From Shimia sp. SK013 (lineage in GTDB: Bacteria; Pseudomonadota; Alphaproteobacteria; Rhodobacterales; Rhodobacteraceae), in contig NZ_LAJH01000021.1 in NCBI RefSeq assembly GCF_001292625.1, forward strand, positions 62,001-126,000: DNA of 64,000 nt. The letters are read 5' to 3'. The position numbers were made by a program, and so were the translations under genes. Below the pieces are notes generated by a model. It saw only the letters and a list, made by a program, of their open reading frames with translations. It did not search any database and was not told the origin of the DNA. Positions 42,109 through 51,321 of the stretch are shown one piece after another; within the stretch, counting starts at the first letter, position 1; every line of letters begins with the position of its first letter.

Positions 42109-45100
42109 TGCGCTGGCTTGTTCTCCTCCTTCTGACCTTAATGCCTGTTTCGCTTATGGCGCAAACCGCCACGCAAACGCCTGAAGCCAGCGAAGAAGAC
42201 AAAGGCCGGCTTGCGACCTTTATCGAAGACCAACTGTCCGGCGCTGGGCGCGAGGTCGAGGTCATTGGCCTGCGTGGTGCGCTCAGTTCACAAGCCACGC
42301 TCCAAGAGTTGCGCATTTCTGACGACACCGGCATCTGGTTGACGTTGTCGGGAGTCACGCTCAACTGGAACCGGCTTGCGGTTTTGGCGGGCAACTTCGA
42401 CGTCAATCAGCTCAAAGCCGATAAGATCGTCCTGACCCGTATTCCAACAACCACCGCTGACCCCGAAGCACCCAAGGCCGAAGCCACGCCGTTTGCCCTG
42501 CCTGAACTGCCGGTCAGCATCAACATCGCCGATCTCACTGCGACACGGATCGAACTTGGTGAGGCTGTGTTGGGCGAGGCGCTGGCGCTCTCGCTTCAAG
42601 CGCGTCTGATCCTTGCGGGTGGGGATGGAGAGGTGCTGTTGAATGCCACGCGGCTTGATGGCGCGTCCGGACATTTCTTGATTGATGCGGCCTATTCCAA
42701 CACCACGCGTGACCTGCGGCTGGATTTGAACGCCTCCGAGGCATCTGGCGGGATTGTAACCACGCTCGCAGGCATCCCCGGAGCGCCTGCGATCGAATTG
42801 TCCACACTTGGCGCAGGCCCGATTGACGATTTCACCGCAGACATTCGCCTTGCCAGCGATGGTCAGGATCGATTGAAGGGACAGGTCATTCTGTCTGCTG
42901 AACCGGACCAGATCGACACCGAGGCTTTGGTGCGCACAGTGCAGGCCGACCTGCGCGGTGACATCGCGCCGCTTTTTGATGATGAATTCCGCCGTTTCTT
43001 CGGCAGTGACATCGGCCTGACCACTTTTGCCCGTCTGTTCCCGGATGGCCGAGTGACACTCGAAAACCTTTCGCTTTGGACAGCGGCATTGAACCTGACC
43101 GGCGATCTGGATTTGGCTGCCACGGGCATGCCCAGCCAGTTCGGCCTGAACCTGCGGATGCGCGATCCTGATGGCACGCCCATGCTGCTGCCCGTGGCCG
43201 GCGATCCGATCCGATTGAACCAAGCGAACCTGACAGCCAGCTTTGACGCAGACAGAGGTGATCGCTGGACTTTGGACGGCACCGTTACCGGTTTGGACAC
43301 GCCTGCCATCGGTCTGGAAACTCTTGGCATCTCAGGCCGTGGTCTGATCAACCCAACCTCTCCGCTCAAAGTTTCCGCTGATCTGCTGCTGAACATGGCC
43401 GGACTGCGCATGGAAGACGCGGGCCTTGCCGATGCCATCGGCTCCGATGGCACTCTGTCGGCCAACCTGCTTTGGAACGAAGGCGCGGATCTCGAAGTGT
43501 CGGCCTTTGAGGTGCTGTCCGGCGGTCTCGTGGCGTGGGGCAACGCAACCCTCAGCGGCTTGTCGCAATCCCTCGCCATCGACGGAAAGGCCCGCCTACT
43601 GGTGCCTGACGCAACCCGTTTTGCCGCGCTGTCTGGTCGTGATGTGTCCGGCGAAGTGTTGGCTGAAGTGTCAGGCAAATTCGCCACGTTGGACCGCGCG
43701 TTTGACGGTCAAGCCTTTGTGCGCAGCCGCGATCTCGCCGTCGGCGAGCCGCAGATTGATGCCCTAATCAAAGGCGAAGCCACGGTCACCGTTTCCGCCG
43801 CGCGCGACTTTGACGGGCTGACCCTGCGCGAATTTACGGCCAAGAGCGACGCTGTCGATGCGGGCGCAAAGGGCGCTCTGTCCAGCACGGCCGGGGACCT
43901 CAGCTTTTTTGCCAAACTCACGGACGTCGCCTTGGTGGTGCCGGATATCGCCGGGCCCGCATCGCTGCGCGGTCGTGCGCAGATGGTGGACGGCGATTGG
44001 AGCATTGATGCCGCCGCAACCGGCCCCGCGGACACATCGGTGACCATTCTGGCCACTCTGCCTCAAAGCGGCGGCGGCAAGGCGGACTTCGATCTCGAAA
44101 TCGCGCGAGTTGAAACCTTTCTTCCCACCTTACCGGGCCGCGCCCGCGTTTCCGGGTCGGCGGAGCAGGATGGACCCCTTTGGCAAGTCGCGCTTGATGC
44201 CGCCGGACCGTTTGACTCCACTTTGAATGGTGCTGGCACGGTTGATCTTCAGGGCAGCGGAAATGCCGTGAAGCTGACGGGCTCCTTACCGCTGGCCGTC
44301 GCCAACCGCGCGCTGTCGCCCAATTCCATTCAAGGTACTGCGCAACTCGACATGGCCCTGAACGGCGCGCTTGACCCGAAAAACCTTGCCGGCACAGTCT
44401 CAATTGGCGGCGCGCGTATGGCGATGCCTGAATTGCGTATGGCTTTCAACGACATCGGCGGCACCGTCACCCTGCGCGAGTCCACGGCGGCGGTGGACTT
44501 TACCACGACATATTCCGGAGGTGGTCAAATTGCGGTGAATGGCACCGTCGGCCTGACCGCGCCGTTTAACGCCAACCTGCCGGTCCGGCTCATCAACATA
44601 TCTCACCAAGAGGGCCGGCTTCTGGAAACTTCGGTTGATGGCACTATCGCCCTATCCGGCCCCTTGACGGGCGGCGGCCAAATTTCCGGCGATTTGGTGG
44701 TGGGCCAAACCGATATCCGCATAAGCGCCGGCGCGCTGGGCGGCGTGGGCTCCATTCCCAATATCGTGCATGTTGGCGAACCCGGCGGCTCTCTGACGAC
44801 GCGAACCCGCGCCGGAGTGATCAAGGAAGACAAACAACGCAGCGGCGGGAGCAGGCCCTTTGGCCTTGGCATCAATGTGCGCACGGGCGAGCGGATCAAC
44901 GTATCAGGGCTGGGTCTGAATGCTGATTTTGAGGGTGGTTTGACCATTGGCGGCACGACCGCCAACATCGTGCCCGAGGGCGGGTTGGAATTGATCCGTG
45001 GCCGGATGAACTTTGTCGGCAAAACGCTCGAACTGGAGGAAGGTCGCGTCTCCTTGGCCGGGGGGTTTGTGCCCACCGTTCGCATCGTCGCGATATCGGA

Positions 45101-45515
45101 ACAGTCCGAAGCCACAATCCGCCTGATCGTTGATGGTTTTCTGGAAGATCCCGAAATTGAGCTGACCTCAGATCCGGAACTGCCGGAGGACGAAGTTTTG
45201 TCGCAGCTTTTGTTCGGCCGCGACATCGCCAACATTTCTCCGATTCAGGCGATTCAACTGGCCCGCGCTGTGGCCTCAATGTCCGGAGGTGGCGGTCGTG
45301 GTGGTCTTTTCAGCCTCAGTGTCGACAACGGCGGCGCGGGGCTGACGACAGGTGGTTACCTGAGCGAAAACCTCTACACAGAGATCGGCGTCGATAGCCA
45401 AGGCAAAAGTAGCATTGATCTCAACATCGACCTCAACGAAAAAATCACCATTAAGGGTCGGGTGAATTCCGATAGCGAAACCGGCGTTGGTATCTTCTAT
45501 CAGCGCGATTACTGA
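42108..45515 (+). CDS. tamB: Translocation/assembly protein TamB
   Basis: An 1135-residue inner-membrane-anchored protein. A signal anchor (WLVLLLLTLMPVSLMAQ) leads into long beta-rich repeats of the AsmA/TamB type. The C-terminal TamB domain (DUF490) is clear: GRMNFVGKTLELEEGRVSLA, then LPEDEVLSQLLFGRDIANIS and IQLARAVASMSGG. It spans the periplasm as a beta-taco bridge to TamA and may carry phospholipids. Coupled to tamA. The 3' end overlaps the converging TetR gene by seven bases. Confidence 0.94.
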   Translation: MRWLVLLLLTLMPVSLMAQTATQTPEASEEDKGRLATFIEDQLSGAGREVEVIGLRGALSSQATLQELRISDDTGIWLTLSGVTLNWNRLAVLAGNFDVNQLKADKIVLTRIPTTTADPEAPKAEATPFALPELPVSINIADLTATRIELGEAVLGEALALSLQARLILAGGDGEVLLNATRLDGASGHFLIDAAYSNTTRDLRLDLNASEASGGIVTTLAGIPGAPAIELSTLGAGPIDDFTADIRLASDGQDRLKGQVILSAEPDQIDTEALVRTVQADLRGDIAPLFDDEFRRFFGSDIGLTTFARLFPDGRVTLENLSLWTAALNLTGDLDLAATGMPSQFGLNLRMRDPDGTPMLLPVAGDPIRLNQANLTASFDADRGDRWTLDGTVTGLDTPAIGLETLGISGRGLINPTSPLKVSADLLLNMAGLRMEDAGLADAIGSDGTLSANLLWNEGADLEVSAFEVLSGGLVAWGNATLSGLSQSLAIDGKARLLVPDATRFAALSGRDVSGEVLAEVSGKFATLDRAFDGQAFVRSRDLAVGEPQIDALIKGEATVTVSAARDFDGLTLREFTAKSDAVDAGAKGALSSTAGDLSFFAKLTDVALVVPDIAGPASLRGRAQMVDGDWSIDAAATGPADTSVTILATLPQSGGGKADFDLEIARVETFLPTLPGRARVSGSAEQDGPLWQVALDAAGPFDSTLNGAGTVDLQGSGNAVKLTGSLPLAVANRALSPNSIQGTAQLDMALNGALDPKNLAGTVSIGGARMAMPELRMAFNDIGGTVTLRESTAAVDFTTTYSGGGQIAVNGTVGLTAPFNANLPVRLINISHQEGRLLETSVDGTIALSGPLTGGGQISGDLVVGQTDIRISAGALGGVGSIPNIVHVGEPGGSLTTRTRAGVIKEDKQRSGGSRPFGLGINVRTGERINVSGLGLNADFEGGLTIGGTTANIVPEGGLELIRGRMNFVGKTLELEEGRVSLAGGFVPTVRIVAISEQSEATIRLIVDGFLEDPEIELTSDPELPEDEVLSQLLFGRDIANISPIQAIQLARAVASMSGGGGRGGLFSLSVDNGGAGLTTGGYLSENLYTEIGVDSQGKSSIDLNIDLNEKITIKGRVNSDSETGVGIFYQRDY

Positions 45516-46066
45516 GTGCGGCGCAACGCCTGCAGGCACATCTCACGCAGTTGGGTGCGTTTTTCGTCGGTCAATTCCGCGCCCAATGTGCGCTGCCATT
45601 TCAGCGTGTTGCGGATCGCGCCGCCGATAAAACCACCCATGATGCTGACGTCGCCATCAATCAACCACCCTTCGGCTTGCAACTCGATAAGCAGGTCGCG
45701 GATAAACTGCGACGTACGTTCAAAGCTGCTCAACACTTCTTCGGCTGGCAAAAGCGGCACGTTGGACAGGTATTCAAACAGACTGGCTTGCTCCGGCCGA
45801 GCCCAGAAAAAGCTGATCTGATTGTCGATGTAGCGCGCCAGTCTGTCCGGCGCATCCGTCTCGGGATCATCTCCAACCACGAGGTTCTCTTCGACCACCC
45901 GTGCAAGATTGTCGTACACCGCGCGGATCAGAACGTCCTTGTTTTCAAAGTGGTTATATAGCGACCCCGTTGCCACCCCTGCACGGCTGGCTATTCGCGC
46001 CATAGAGGCCTGCGTGCCGTGTTCCACCAGCATCGCCGCCGTGGCCTCAAGAATCTTGTCGCGCAT
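45509..46066 (-). CDS. TetR family transcriptional regulator
   Basis: A 185-residue TetR-type repressor. The helix-turn-helix covers about residues 1-48 (ILEATAAMLVEHGTQASMAR, then GVATGSLYNHFENKDVLIRA). The C-terminal domain is a ligand pocket of unknown specificity. A 14-base palindrome lies 31 bases upstream of its start, a good candidate for autoregulation. It has no obvious target operon other than itself. Confidence 0.88.
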   Translation of the reverse strand: MRDKILEATAAMLVEHGTQASMARIASRAGVATGSLYNHFENKDVLIRAVYDNLARVVEENLVVGDDPETDAPDRLARYIDNQISFFWARPEQASLFEYLSNVPLLPAEEVLSSFERTSQFIRDLLIELQAEGWLIDGDVSIMGGFIGGAIRNTLKWQRTLGAELTDEKRTQLREMCLQALRRTQ

Positions 46067-46096
46067 CCTGCCAATTATCCCTGTGCGTCACACCAT

Positions 46097-46110
46097 TGAA
46101 CAGGTGTTCA
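46097..46110. promoter_or_regulatory. Candidate TetR operator
   Basis: TGAACA-GG-TGTTCA is a perfect 14-base palindrome 31 bases before the tetR start. A further half site TGAAC follows at 46112-46116. Confidence 0.45.
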
Positions 46111-46189
46111 TTGAACGACACTAATGCGCAGCGCCCTCTCGAACAAGTGCGCTGAAAGGCGCAATTTAGGTGACAAAGACAGGGGAGAC

Positions 46190-46636
46190 TCACGCCATAC
46201 CCATGGGCAATTGTGCGGCATGGCTCCATTGCCAAGGAGATTGCCCGTACATGCGTTTGAACTCCCGGCTGAATTGAGAAGAACTCACATACCCCACATC
46301 CAGCGCTGCCTCGCTGACATTCATCCCGCCTGCGATTTTCATCGCGGCGTTGTTCAGGCGCATGGATTTGACAAATTTGATGGGCGACATTGTCGTCGCC
46401 TGCTTGAATTTGCGATGAAATACTGCGCGGCTCATCCCGACCTGAGCCGCCAGTTCATCAATGGTAACGGGCTTGTCCAAACAAGATGACAGATGTTCTA
46501 TCGCCCGCGAGATTTCGTTGCCCGCCCCAAAGGCGCGCCGCGCCGAATCTCCTGCGGCCCCCTTTAGCACGGCGTAATATAGCTCCCGAAGCCGACTGTC
46601 GCCGAGCACAGCCGTATCCATGGGGCTGTCCCCCAA
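46190..46636 (-). pseudogene. AraC family regulator lacking its N-terminal domain
   Basis: A 148-residue remnant holding the end of an AraC_N-type domain (SRLRELYYAVLKGAAGDSAR) and the full double helix-turn-helix (VTIDELAAQVGMSRAVFHRK, then VGYVSSSQFSREFKRMYGQS). Complete members are near 300 residues. Upstream the frame meets TGA five codons before the first possible start, and the next 100 bases are A+T-rich promoter DNA without any match to a sensor domain. It is divergent from an SDR gene, a common AraC-SDR pairing. It may be a dead remnant or a ligand-independent activator. Confidence 0.7.
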
Positions 46637-46782
46637 TTGCAGCTTTCAATTGAGTTGATACGAATAGGCATGAATTTGCGATTATATCACCTATTTTTGA
46701 GTGATTGTGAGATTTATCTTAGTATTCGAATTTGAAGCATCACCCAGCGCAGCAACGCATTGCCGCTAGCAGGAGACACAAG

Positions 46783-47727
46783 ATGACACACAAAAAATTT
46801 GGACCAAAAGGCTGGACTCCCGACCGGATCGGGTCTTTGACGGGCAAGACATATGTCATCACCGGCGCCAATGCCGGTGCCGGATTTGAGGCAACGCGGA
46901 CACTCCTGTCCAAAGGCGCGCGGGTTGTGATGCTGAACCGGAGCGCCAACAAGTCAAACGCCGCAATCGCCACCCTGAAACAGGAATTCGGCACGGGCGC
47001 TGATGTGACATTCGTGCAAATGGACCTCGCGGTGTTGGCGTCCGTACGAGAAGCCGCAGCGGAGCTGTTAGGGCAGGTGGCCCAGATCGACGCGCTCATA
47101 TGCAATGCGGCTATCGCGCAGGTCGCCAATCAAGAAATCACTGTGGACGGCTTTGAAAGTCAACTTGGGGTGAACCACTTTGGTCATTTCCTTTTGTGCG
47201 GACTGCTCTTTGATCGCATCGAGGAGTCCTCAGGGCGTGTCGTGGTTGTTGGCAGCAATGCCTACAAAATGGGACTGAAGAAAATTCAGTTTGATGACCT
47301 GAATTTCGACACGAAATACACCGCGTGGAACTCCTATGCCCAAAGCAAGTTGGCACAGATGATGTTTGCCTATGAATTGCAGCGCCGGGTTCAAGCCGCA
47401 GGCAAATCGGTTCAGGTTCAGGTCTGCCATCTCGGCGCGTCGCGCACCAATTTGCTCAAAGACACGGCCAGCCGTTTCAACAAAGTTTTGTGGGCCATCC
47501 TCTCCCGCATCGTCGCACAATCCGCTGAAAAGGGCGCTTGCCCCGAAGTTATGTGCGCGACAGAAGGCAGCCTTGAGTTGGAAACGCTCTATGGTCCGAC
47601 CAAGCGATCACAGACGGTTGGCCCAATCGACGCCTGCCCCTTGGATGACTGCGCCCTGAATAGAGAAACGGCGGCAAAGCTCTGGGCGCTGTCTGAGGAA
47701 AAAACGTCCCTAAGCTGGGAACCATAA
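46783..47727 (+). CDS. Short-chain dehydrogenase/reductase
   Basis: A 314-residue SDR. The NAD(P) site is VITGANAGAGFEATR (TGxxxGxG at about 27-34), with NNAG-like CNAA at 108-111. The catalytic residues are S158 and the YAQSK motif (Y185, K189). It resembles the retinol dehydrogenase/protochlorophyllide-reductase-like subgroup. The substrate is unknown. The ATG at 46783 has AGGAG seven bases upstream; earlier in-frame codons lie in the promoter. The divergent AraC remnant was probably its regulator. Confidence 0.88.
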   Translation: MTHKKFGPKGWTPDRIGSLTGKTYVITGANAGAGFEATRTLLSKGARVVMLNRSANKSNAAIATLKQEFGTGADVTFVQMDLAVLASVREAAAELLGQVAQIDALICNAAIAQVANQEITVDGFESQLGVNHFGHFLLCGLLFDRIEESSGRVVVVGSNAYKMGLKKIQFDDLNFDTKYTAWNSYAQSKLAQMMFAYELQRRVQAAGKSVQVQVCHLGASRTNLLKDTASRFNKVLWAILSRIVAQSAEKGACPEVMCATEGSLELETLYGPTKRSQTVGPIDACPLDDCALNRETAAKLWALSEEKTSLSWEP

Positions 47728-47745
47728 AGGCTGGCTTCTGCGGCC

Positions 47746-48702
47746 TTACGCCCATAAATCCGTCGACAGGTATTTCAACCCGCTGTCACAGATCACAACG
47801 CCAATGACGCCGCCCTTCTCTGGTCCTGCCAACAACTCAAGTGCGGCCGCGACGTTGGCTCCGGCGGAAAACCCGCCGAAAATGCCTTCTTCTTTGGCCA
47901 AGGCCCGCGTTGTGTCGCGGGCCTTGGCACCGGAGACAGTCACGTAGCCATCTACCGGCGCGGCACGCAAGAACTCCAAATCCGCCATGGCATAACCGCC
48001 GCCCTGTATCGGATGATCAGGCGTCCTGACCGCCGCGCCTGCCAAAGCGGCCGCGCCTTCAGGCTCCACAACATATCCACGCACATTCGCGTCTAATCCT
48101 TTCAGCGCCGAGATGGTGCCGCCGTAGGTGCCGCCAGAGCCCGCAAAATCCACAAACGCCATCAGGGTCTCGTCACTGTCGCGCCAGATCTCCGGCCCCG
48201 TGGTTTCAAAATGCGCGCGCGCATTGCCCGCGTGGTGAAACTGGTCCGCCCGAAACGCAGCCCGCTGTGTAACGATCCGGCGCGCCACTTTATCGACTTC
48301 TTCGAGATCGCCGCCCGAAACCTGTCCTGTCACCGAGCCGGGCAGTTGATCCACCAACACAACCTCAGCCCCCAACGCTTCCATCATCCGCGCCCGCTCC
48401 ACTGAATTGCCTCGACTCATGACGGCAACAAACGGATAGCCTTTCAGACCGCACACAATTGCCAATCCAGTGCCCATGTTGCCGCTTGTCAGTTCCACGA
48501 CAGTTTGACCGGGCCGCAGATCCCCGCTGGCCTCTGCCATTTCAATGATGCCCTTGGCCGCGCGGTCCTTTTTGGAAAAGCCGGGGTTCAAGTAGTCCAG
48601 CTTTGCCAGAATTCGGCCTTCCAGCCCACGCGCCGCCACCAACCGGTCCAACCACACTGACGGCGTGTCGCCAATCACGTCTAACAAGCTCTCAGCTGCC
48701 AT
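47746..48702 (-). CDS. Cysteine-synthase-family PLP enzyme
   Basis: A 318-residue fold-type II PLP protein. K45 in NPGFSKKDRAAKGI matches the PLP lysine of CysK/CysM. SGNMGTGLA is the substrate-binding loop (usually SGNTG), and GSGGTYGG binds the PLP phosphate. The T-to-M change in SGNMG and the altered active-site loop suggest a substrate other than O-acetylserine; beta-substitution or beta-elimination on another amino acid is possible. It is divergent from the MFS transporter across a 309-base gap with three palindromes. Confidence 0.82.
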   Translation of the reverse strand: MAAESLLDVIGDTPSVWLDRLVAARGLEGRILAKLDYLNPGFSKKDRAAKGIIEMAEASGDLRPGQTVVELTSGNMGTGLAIVCGLKGYPFVAVMSRGNSVERARMMEALGAEVVLVDQLPGSVTGQVSGGDLEEVDKVARRIVTQRAAFRADQFHHAGNARAHFETTGPEIWRDSDETLMAFVDFAGSGGTYGGTISALKGLDANVRGYVVEPEGAAALAGAAVRTPDHPIQGGGYAMADLEFLRAAPVDGYVTVSGAKARDTTRALAKEEGIFGGFSAGANVAAALELLAGPEKGGVIGVVICDSGLKYLSTDLWA

Positions 48703-49011
48703 GTCGCTCTCCCCAGATTGTAAACGAGGACCACATTGGCGGCGAATCTGTCAAAGGCCAAGAGGGACAAACAGCGTGGTGTCTTTGGTCGCGGCCAATC
48801 ACGTGGGCCACGTGTTTGCAAAATTTGACCGATTGGCCAAATTTCGCCGATTCCCGAAGTCAACTCAACCGGCTCTAGGCCACTCTTGGCCTATGGAATT
48901 GACCGCATGAGCCATTCGTCGCGCAGCCAGCCGTGCGGTGTTGGACGCCGCTTTACCCTTCAGAAATGCCGATCTAGAGCCGCGTCACACCTCAAACATT
49001 GGAGCGGTATC
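48703..49011. promoter_or_regulatory. Divergent control region with three palindromes
   Basis: This 309-base gap holds three inverted repeats: CACGTGG-G-CCACGTG (48800-48814), AAATTTGACC-GATT-GGCCAAATTT with one mismatch (48821-48844) and TAGGCCA-CTCT-TGGCCTA (48876-48893). Together they lie within 94 bases between the PLP enzyme gene and the MFS gene. No regulator gene lies directly beside them. Confidence 0.5.
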
Positions 49012-50244
49012 ATGCCGAGAAGACCTTTGACGATCCTGCTTGCAGGGATCGGTATCAACCTTTCTATTGGCGTCCTCTACGCCTGGAGCGTCTTCAAAGA
49101 CGCCCTCATAAACGACCTTGGCTGGACCGCTACACAGGCAACCACGCCTTACAGTGTCGCCATCATTGTGTTTTCCATCGCCACGCTTGCAGCTGGCGTG
49201 ATGCAAGACAAAATTGGCCCTAGACGTATCATTATGGTCGGCGGCGCCCTTGTTGGCGCGGGCATGATGCTCACTGGCCTGCTAACCAACCCTGTCGCAG
49301 TGGTCATCACTTTCGGTGTGGTTGTCGGCTCCGGTATCGGGTTCGCCTATGCCTGCGTGACACCTGCCGCGATGAAGTGGTGGCACCCCTCCAAGAAAGG
49401 CCTCGTCAGCGGTCTGATCGTGGGTGGCTTCGGCTTTGGTGCGGTCTATGTCGCTCCGCTGACCAACATACTGCTGGATGCCTACGGTGTGCAGACCGCC
49501 TTTGTGATCCTCGGCGCCGGTATCACGGTTGTTTCTGTCAGCCTCGGCATGACCGTGGTCAACCCGCCCGAAGGCTATGTGGCGGAAGGCCCCAAAGACT
49601 GGGCCCCGAAAGTCACAGACACCGGTGTTGAAATGACTTGGCGCGAAATGCTTAAGACCCGCCAGTTCTACTTCCTGTTTGTCATGTTCGCTCTCGCCTC
49701 CAGCGCTGGCGTCATGCTGATCGGCAACATCACACAGATCGCCTCCCTTCAGGTAGGTCTCGAAGGCGCGGTCTATCTGGTCAGCCTGTTGGCCATCGCC
49801 AACGCTGCTGGTCGTGTGATCGGCGGCATGGTGTCGGATAAACTTGGTCGCGTGAACACGCTGATCGTTGTCTTCGTACTGCAAGCCGCAAACATGTGGC
49901 TGTTTATGGGCGTCTCAACCGAGGCCATGCTGATTGCAGGCGCCATCATGGGCGCGATGTTCTACGGCACCCTGCTCAGCGTCTTCCCCTCGCTGACCGC
50001 GGACTATTTCGGCCTCAAAGGCTACGGCGCCAACTACGGCCTCGTGTACCTTGGCTGGGGTTTGTCGGGCGCATTGGGTCCAGTGATCGCCTCGCGCAGC
50101 TTTGACAGCGCTGGCAACTTCACGTCGGCCTATATGATCAGCGCGGCCATGCTTGCCGCTGCCGCCTTGATCGCCTTCATGACCAAACCCCCAGTCCGTT
50201 CCAGCGTCGTCGCTGAGACCAAAGCGATCTCTCCCGCGGCTTGA
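49012..50244 (+). CDS. OFA-type MFS transporter (oxalate/formate/lactate family)
   Basis: A 410-residue transporter with 12 hydrophobic segments. The first, LLAGIGINLSIGVLYAWSVF, is the OFA family mark. The loops DKIGPRRIIMVGG and SDKLGRVNTLIV are the MFS inter-helix motifs. Family members move oxalate, formate, lactate or similar anions; the substrate here is unknown. The ATG at 49012 has GGAG seven bases upstream; the 42 earlier in-frame codons are not membrane-like. A strong terminator follows. Confidence 0.87.
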   Translation: MPRRPLTILLAGIGINLSIGVLYAWSVFKDALINDLGWTATQATTPYSVAIIVFSIATLAAGVMQDKIGPRRIIMVGGALVGAGMMLTGLLTNPVAVVITFGVVVGSGIGFAYACVTPAAMKWWHPSKKGLVSGLIVGGFGFGAVYVAPLTNILLDAYGVQTAFVILGAGITVVSVSLGMTVVNPPEGYVAEGPKDWAPKVTDTGVEMTWREMLKTRQFYFLFVMFALASSAGVMLIGNITQIASLQVGLEGAVYLVSLLAIANAAGRVIGGMVSDKLGRVNTLIVVFVLQAANMWLFMGVSTEAMLIAGAIMGAMFYGTLLSVFPSLTADYFGLKGYGANYGLVYLGWGLSGALGPVIASRSFDSAGNFTSAYMISAAMLAAAALIAFMTKPPVRSSVVAETKAISPAA

Positions 50245-50261
50245 GCCATCTGTAAAAAATC

Positions 50262-50299
50262 AAGCCCTGCCTGATCCACGCGATCGGGCGGGGCTTTTT
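50262..50299 (+). terminator. Terminator of the MFS gene
   Basis: AAGCCCTGCCTGATC and GATCGGGCGGGGCTTTTT pair in a long stem followed by T residues, 17 bases after the stop. Confidence 0.92.
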
Positions 50300-50814
50300 G
50301 TTTGCAAACCACCTTGATGAAAGGCCGTCTGGCCCAGCAGTACGCCCGGCGTCTTGTCGTGGATTGCCCTTTGGAGTGGTGCCGCAAAAGTGCCCGCAAA
50401 AGATCGGCAATCTCCTTCGCGATACAGGACCGATATCAAAAGGCAGATGTGGCCCAAAGCCGTCGTGACGATGCACATGCTTGGTCGCTGTTCTAGGCTC
50501 ACTGCAAGCATGGCGTACAATCACCAAAAAGGCGGAGAATGATCATTCGTTGCGCTGCCCAGACGGCTGCTGTGCGCAGTTAGCGACGTTTGCAAAGCCT
50601 AGCGAGCGCCTCTAAACGGCACGTTTGCTTCCACTGCAACGAGCATCCGTTCAAGCCCTCAGCAGTCATTGCCTTGGAGCGGCCCGCCGCTAGCGCAGCG
50701 CATCAGCCAGAGTTCTTTCGAGTCATTCCGACGGGCTGTAGCATCTGTACAGGGCGCTGTCCGGGCACCTGGTTCGACGATGCGCAGAGTTTACACACAA
50801 GACCTAACTAAAGG
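50300..50814. other. Gene-free decayed sequence left of the ATPase island
   Basis: These 515 bases hold only short frames with no family-like composition. The mix of GC-rich scraps and no promoter-like order suggests degraded coding DNA. No repeat, tRNA or terminator was seen. Confidence 0.5.
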
Positions 50815-51285
50815 TTGTGGTTGAAACATGTTGCACTACGGTTGAGTTATCTGAAATACCTCGTGACAGAGGCAACTGAGGCAACTGAGGCAAGAGTTAG
50901 GCTAGATTTCTGGCTCATATATGCCAGAACTTTGGAGAAATATGTGACGGAATTTGCAGAACCGCAGGCTAATTTTGAGGCCCTTTGCCGTGAGGCCAAA
51001 AGCCTGCCTGATAGCTCGAATGAAGCCAACACCCGTTTCAAAATACTGGATCGTCTGCTGTATGATTGCCTTGCGTGGTCAAAAGAAGAGGCAGAGCGCG
51101 AAAAATCTCAGGGGCAAGAATACACGGACTATGAGCTCCAATCACCTCCAATAGCTATTCTAGAAGCCAAAAAGGTCGGTCTGACGTTCAGTATACCAGT
51201 ATCAAAACGGCCGTCTCTATATCGACCGGTTAAGGACATCGCGGCGGCCAGCGTTGAATGTGAGAAGGCCATCAATCAGGCATGA
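50815..51285 (+). CDS. Unknown 156-residue protein, first gene of A+T-rich island
   Basis: Not recognised. It is mostly helical (WLIYARTLEKYVTEFAEPQA, then SKEEAEREKSQGQEYTDYEL) with no membrane segment or signal peptide. The only starts near the 5' end are TTG codons (50815, 50821, 50842), none with a good ribosome site. The N-terminus holds a nine-base tandem repeat (GAGGCAACT twice plus GAGGCAAGA, 50869-50895) coding TEATEATEA. Its frame is the same as that of the next gene, which starts 36 bases after its TGA. Codon use is A+T-richer than the flanking genes. Probably a partner of the ATPase. Confidence 0.45.
   Translation: MWLKHVALRLSYLKYLVTEATEATEARVRLDFWLIYARTLEKYVTEFAEPQANFEALCREAKSLPDSSNEANTRFKILDRLLYDCLAWSKEEAEREKSQGQEYTDYELQSPPIAILEAKKVGLTFSIPVSKRPSLYRPVKDIAAASVECEKAINQA
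50869..50895 (+). repeat. Nine-base tandem repeat
   Basis: GAGGCAACT, GAGGCAACT, GAGGCAAGA in a row, in frame inside the 156-residue gene. Slippage would add or remove three residues without shifting frame. Confidence 0.7.
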
Positions 51286-51321
51286 AATTACTCAATAAAT
51301 CGGGCGTGTGAGATTGCAATT

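Noticed and set aside
50590-50811. 73-codon frame in the gap before the ATPase island
   Set aside because: No ribosome site, no family-like sequence; looks like chance in decayed DNA.
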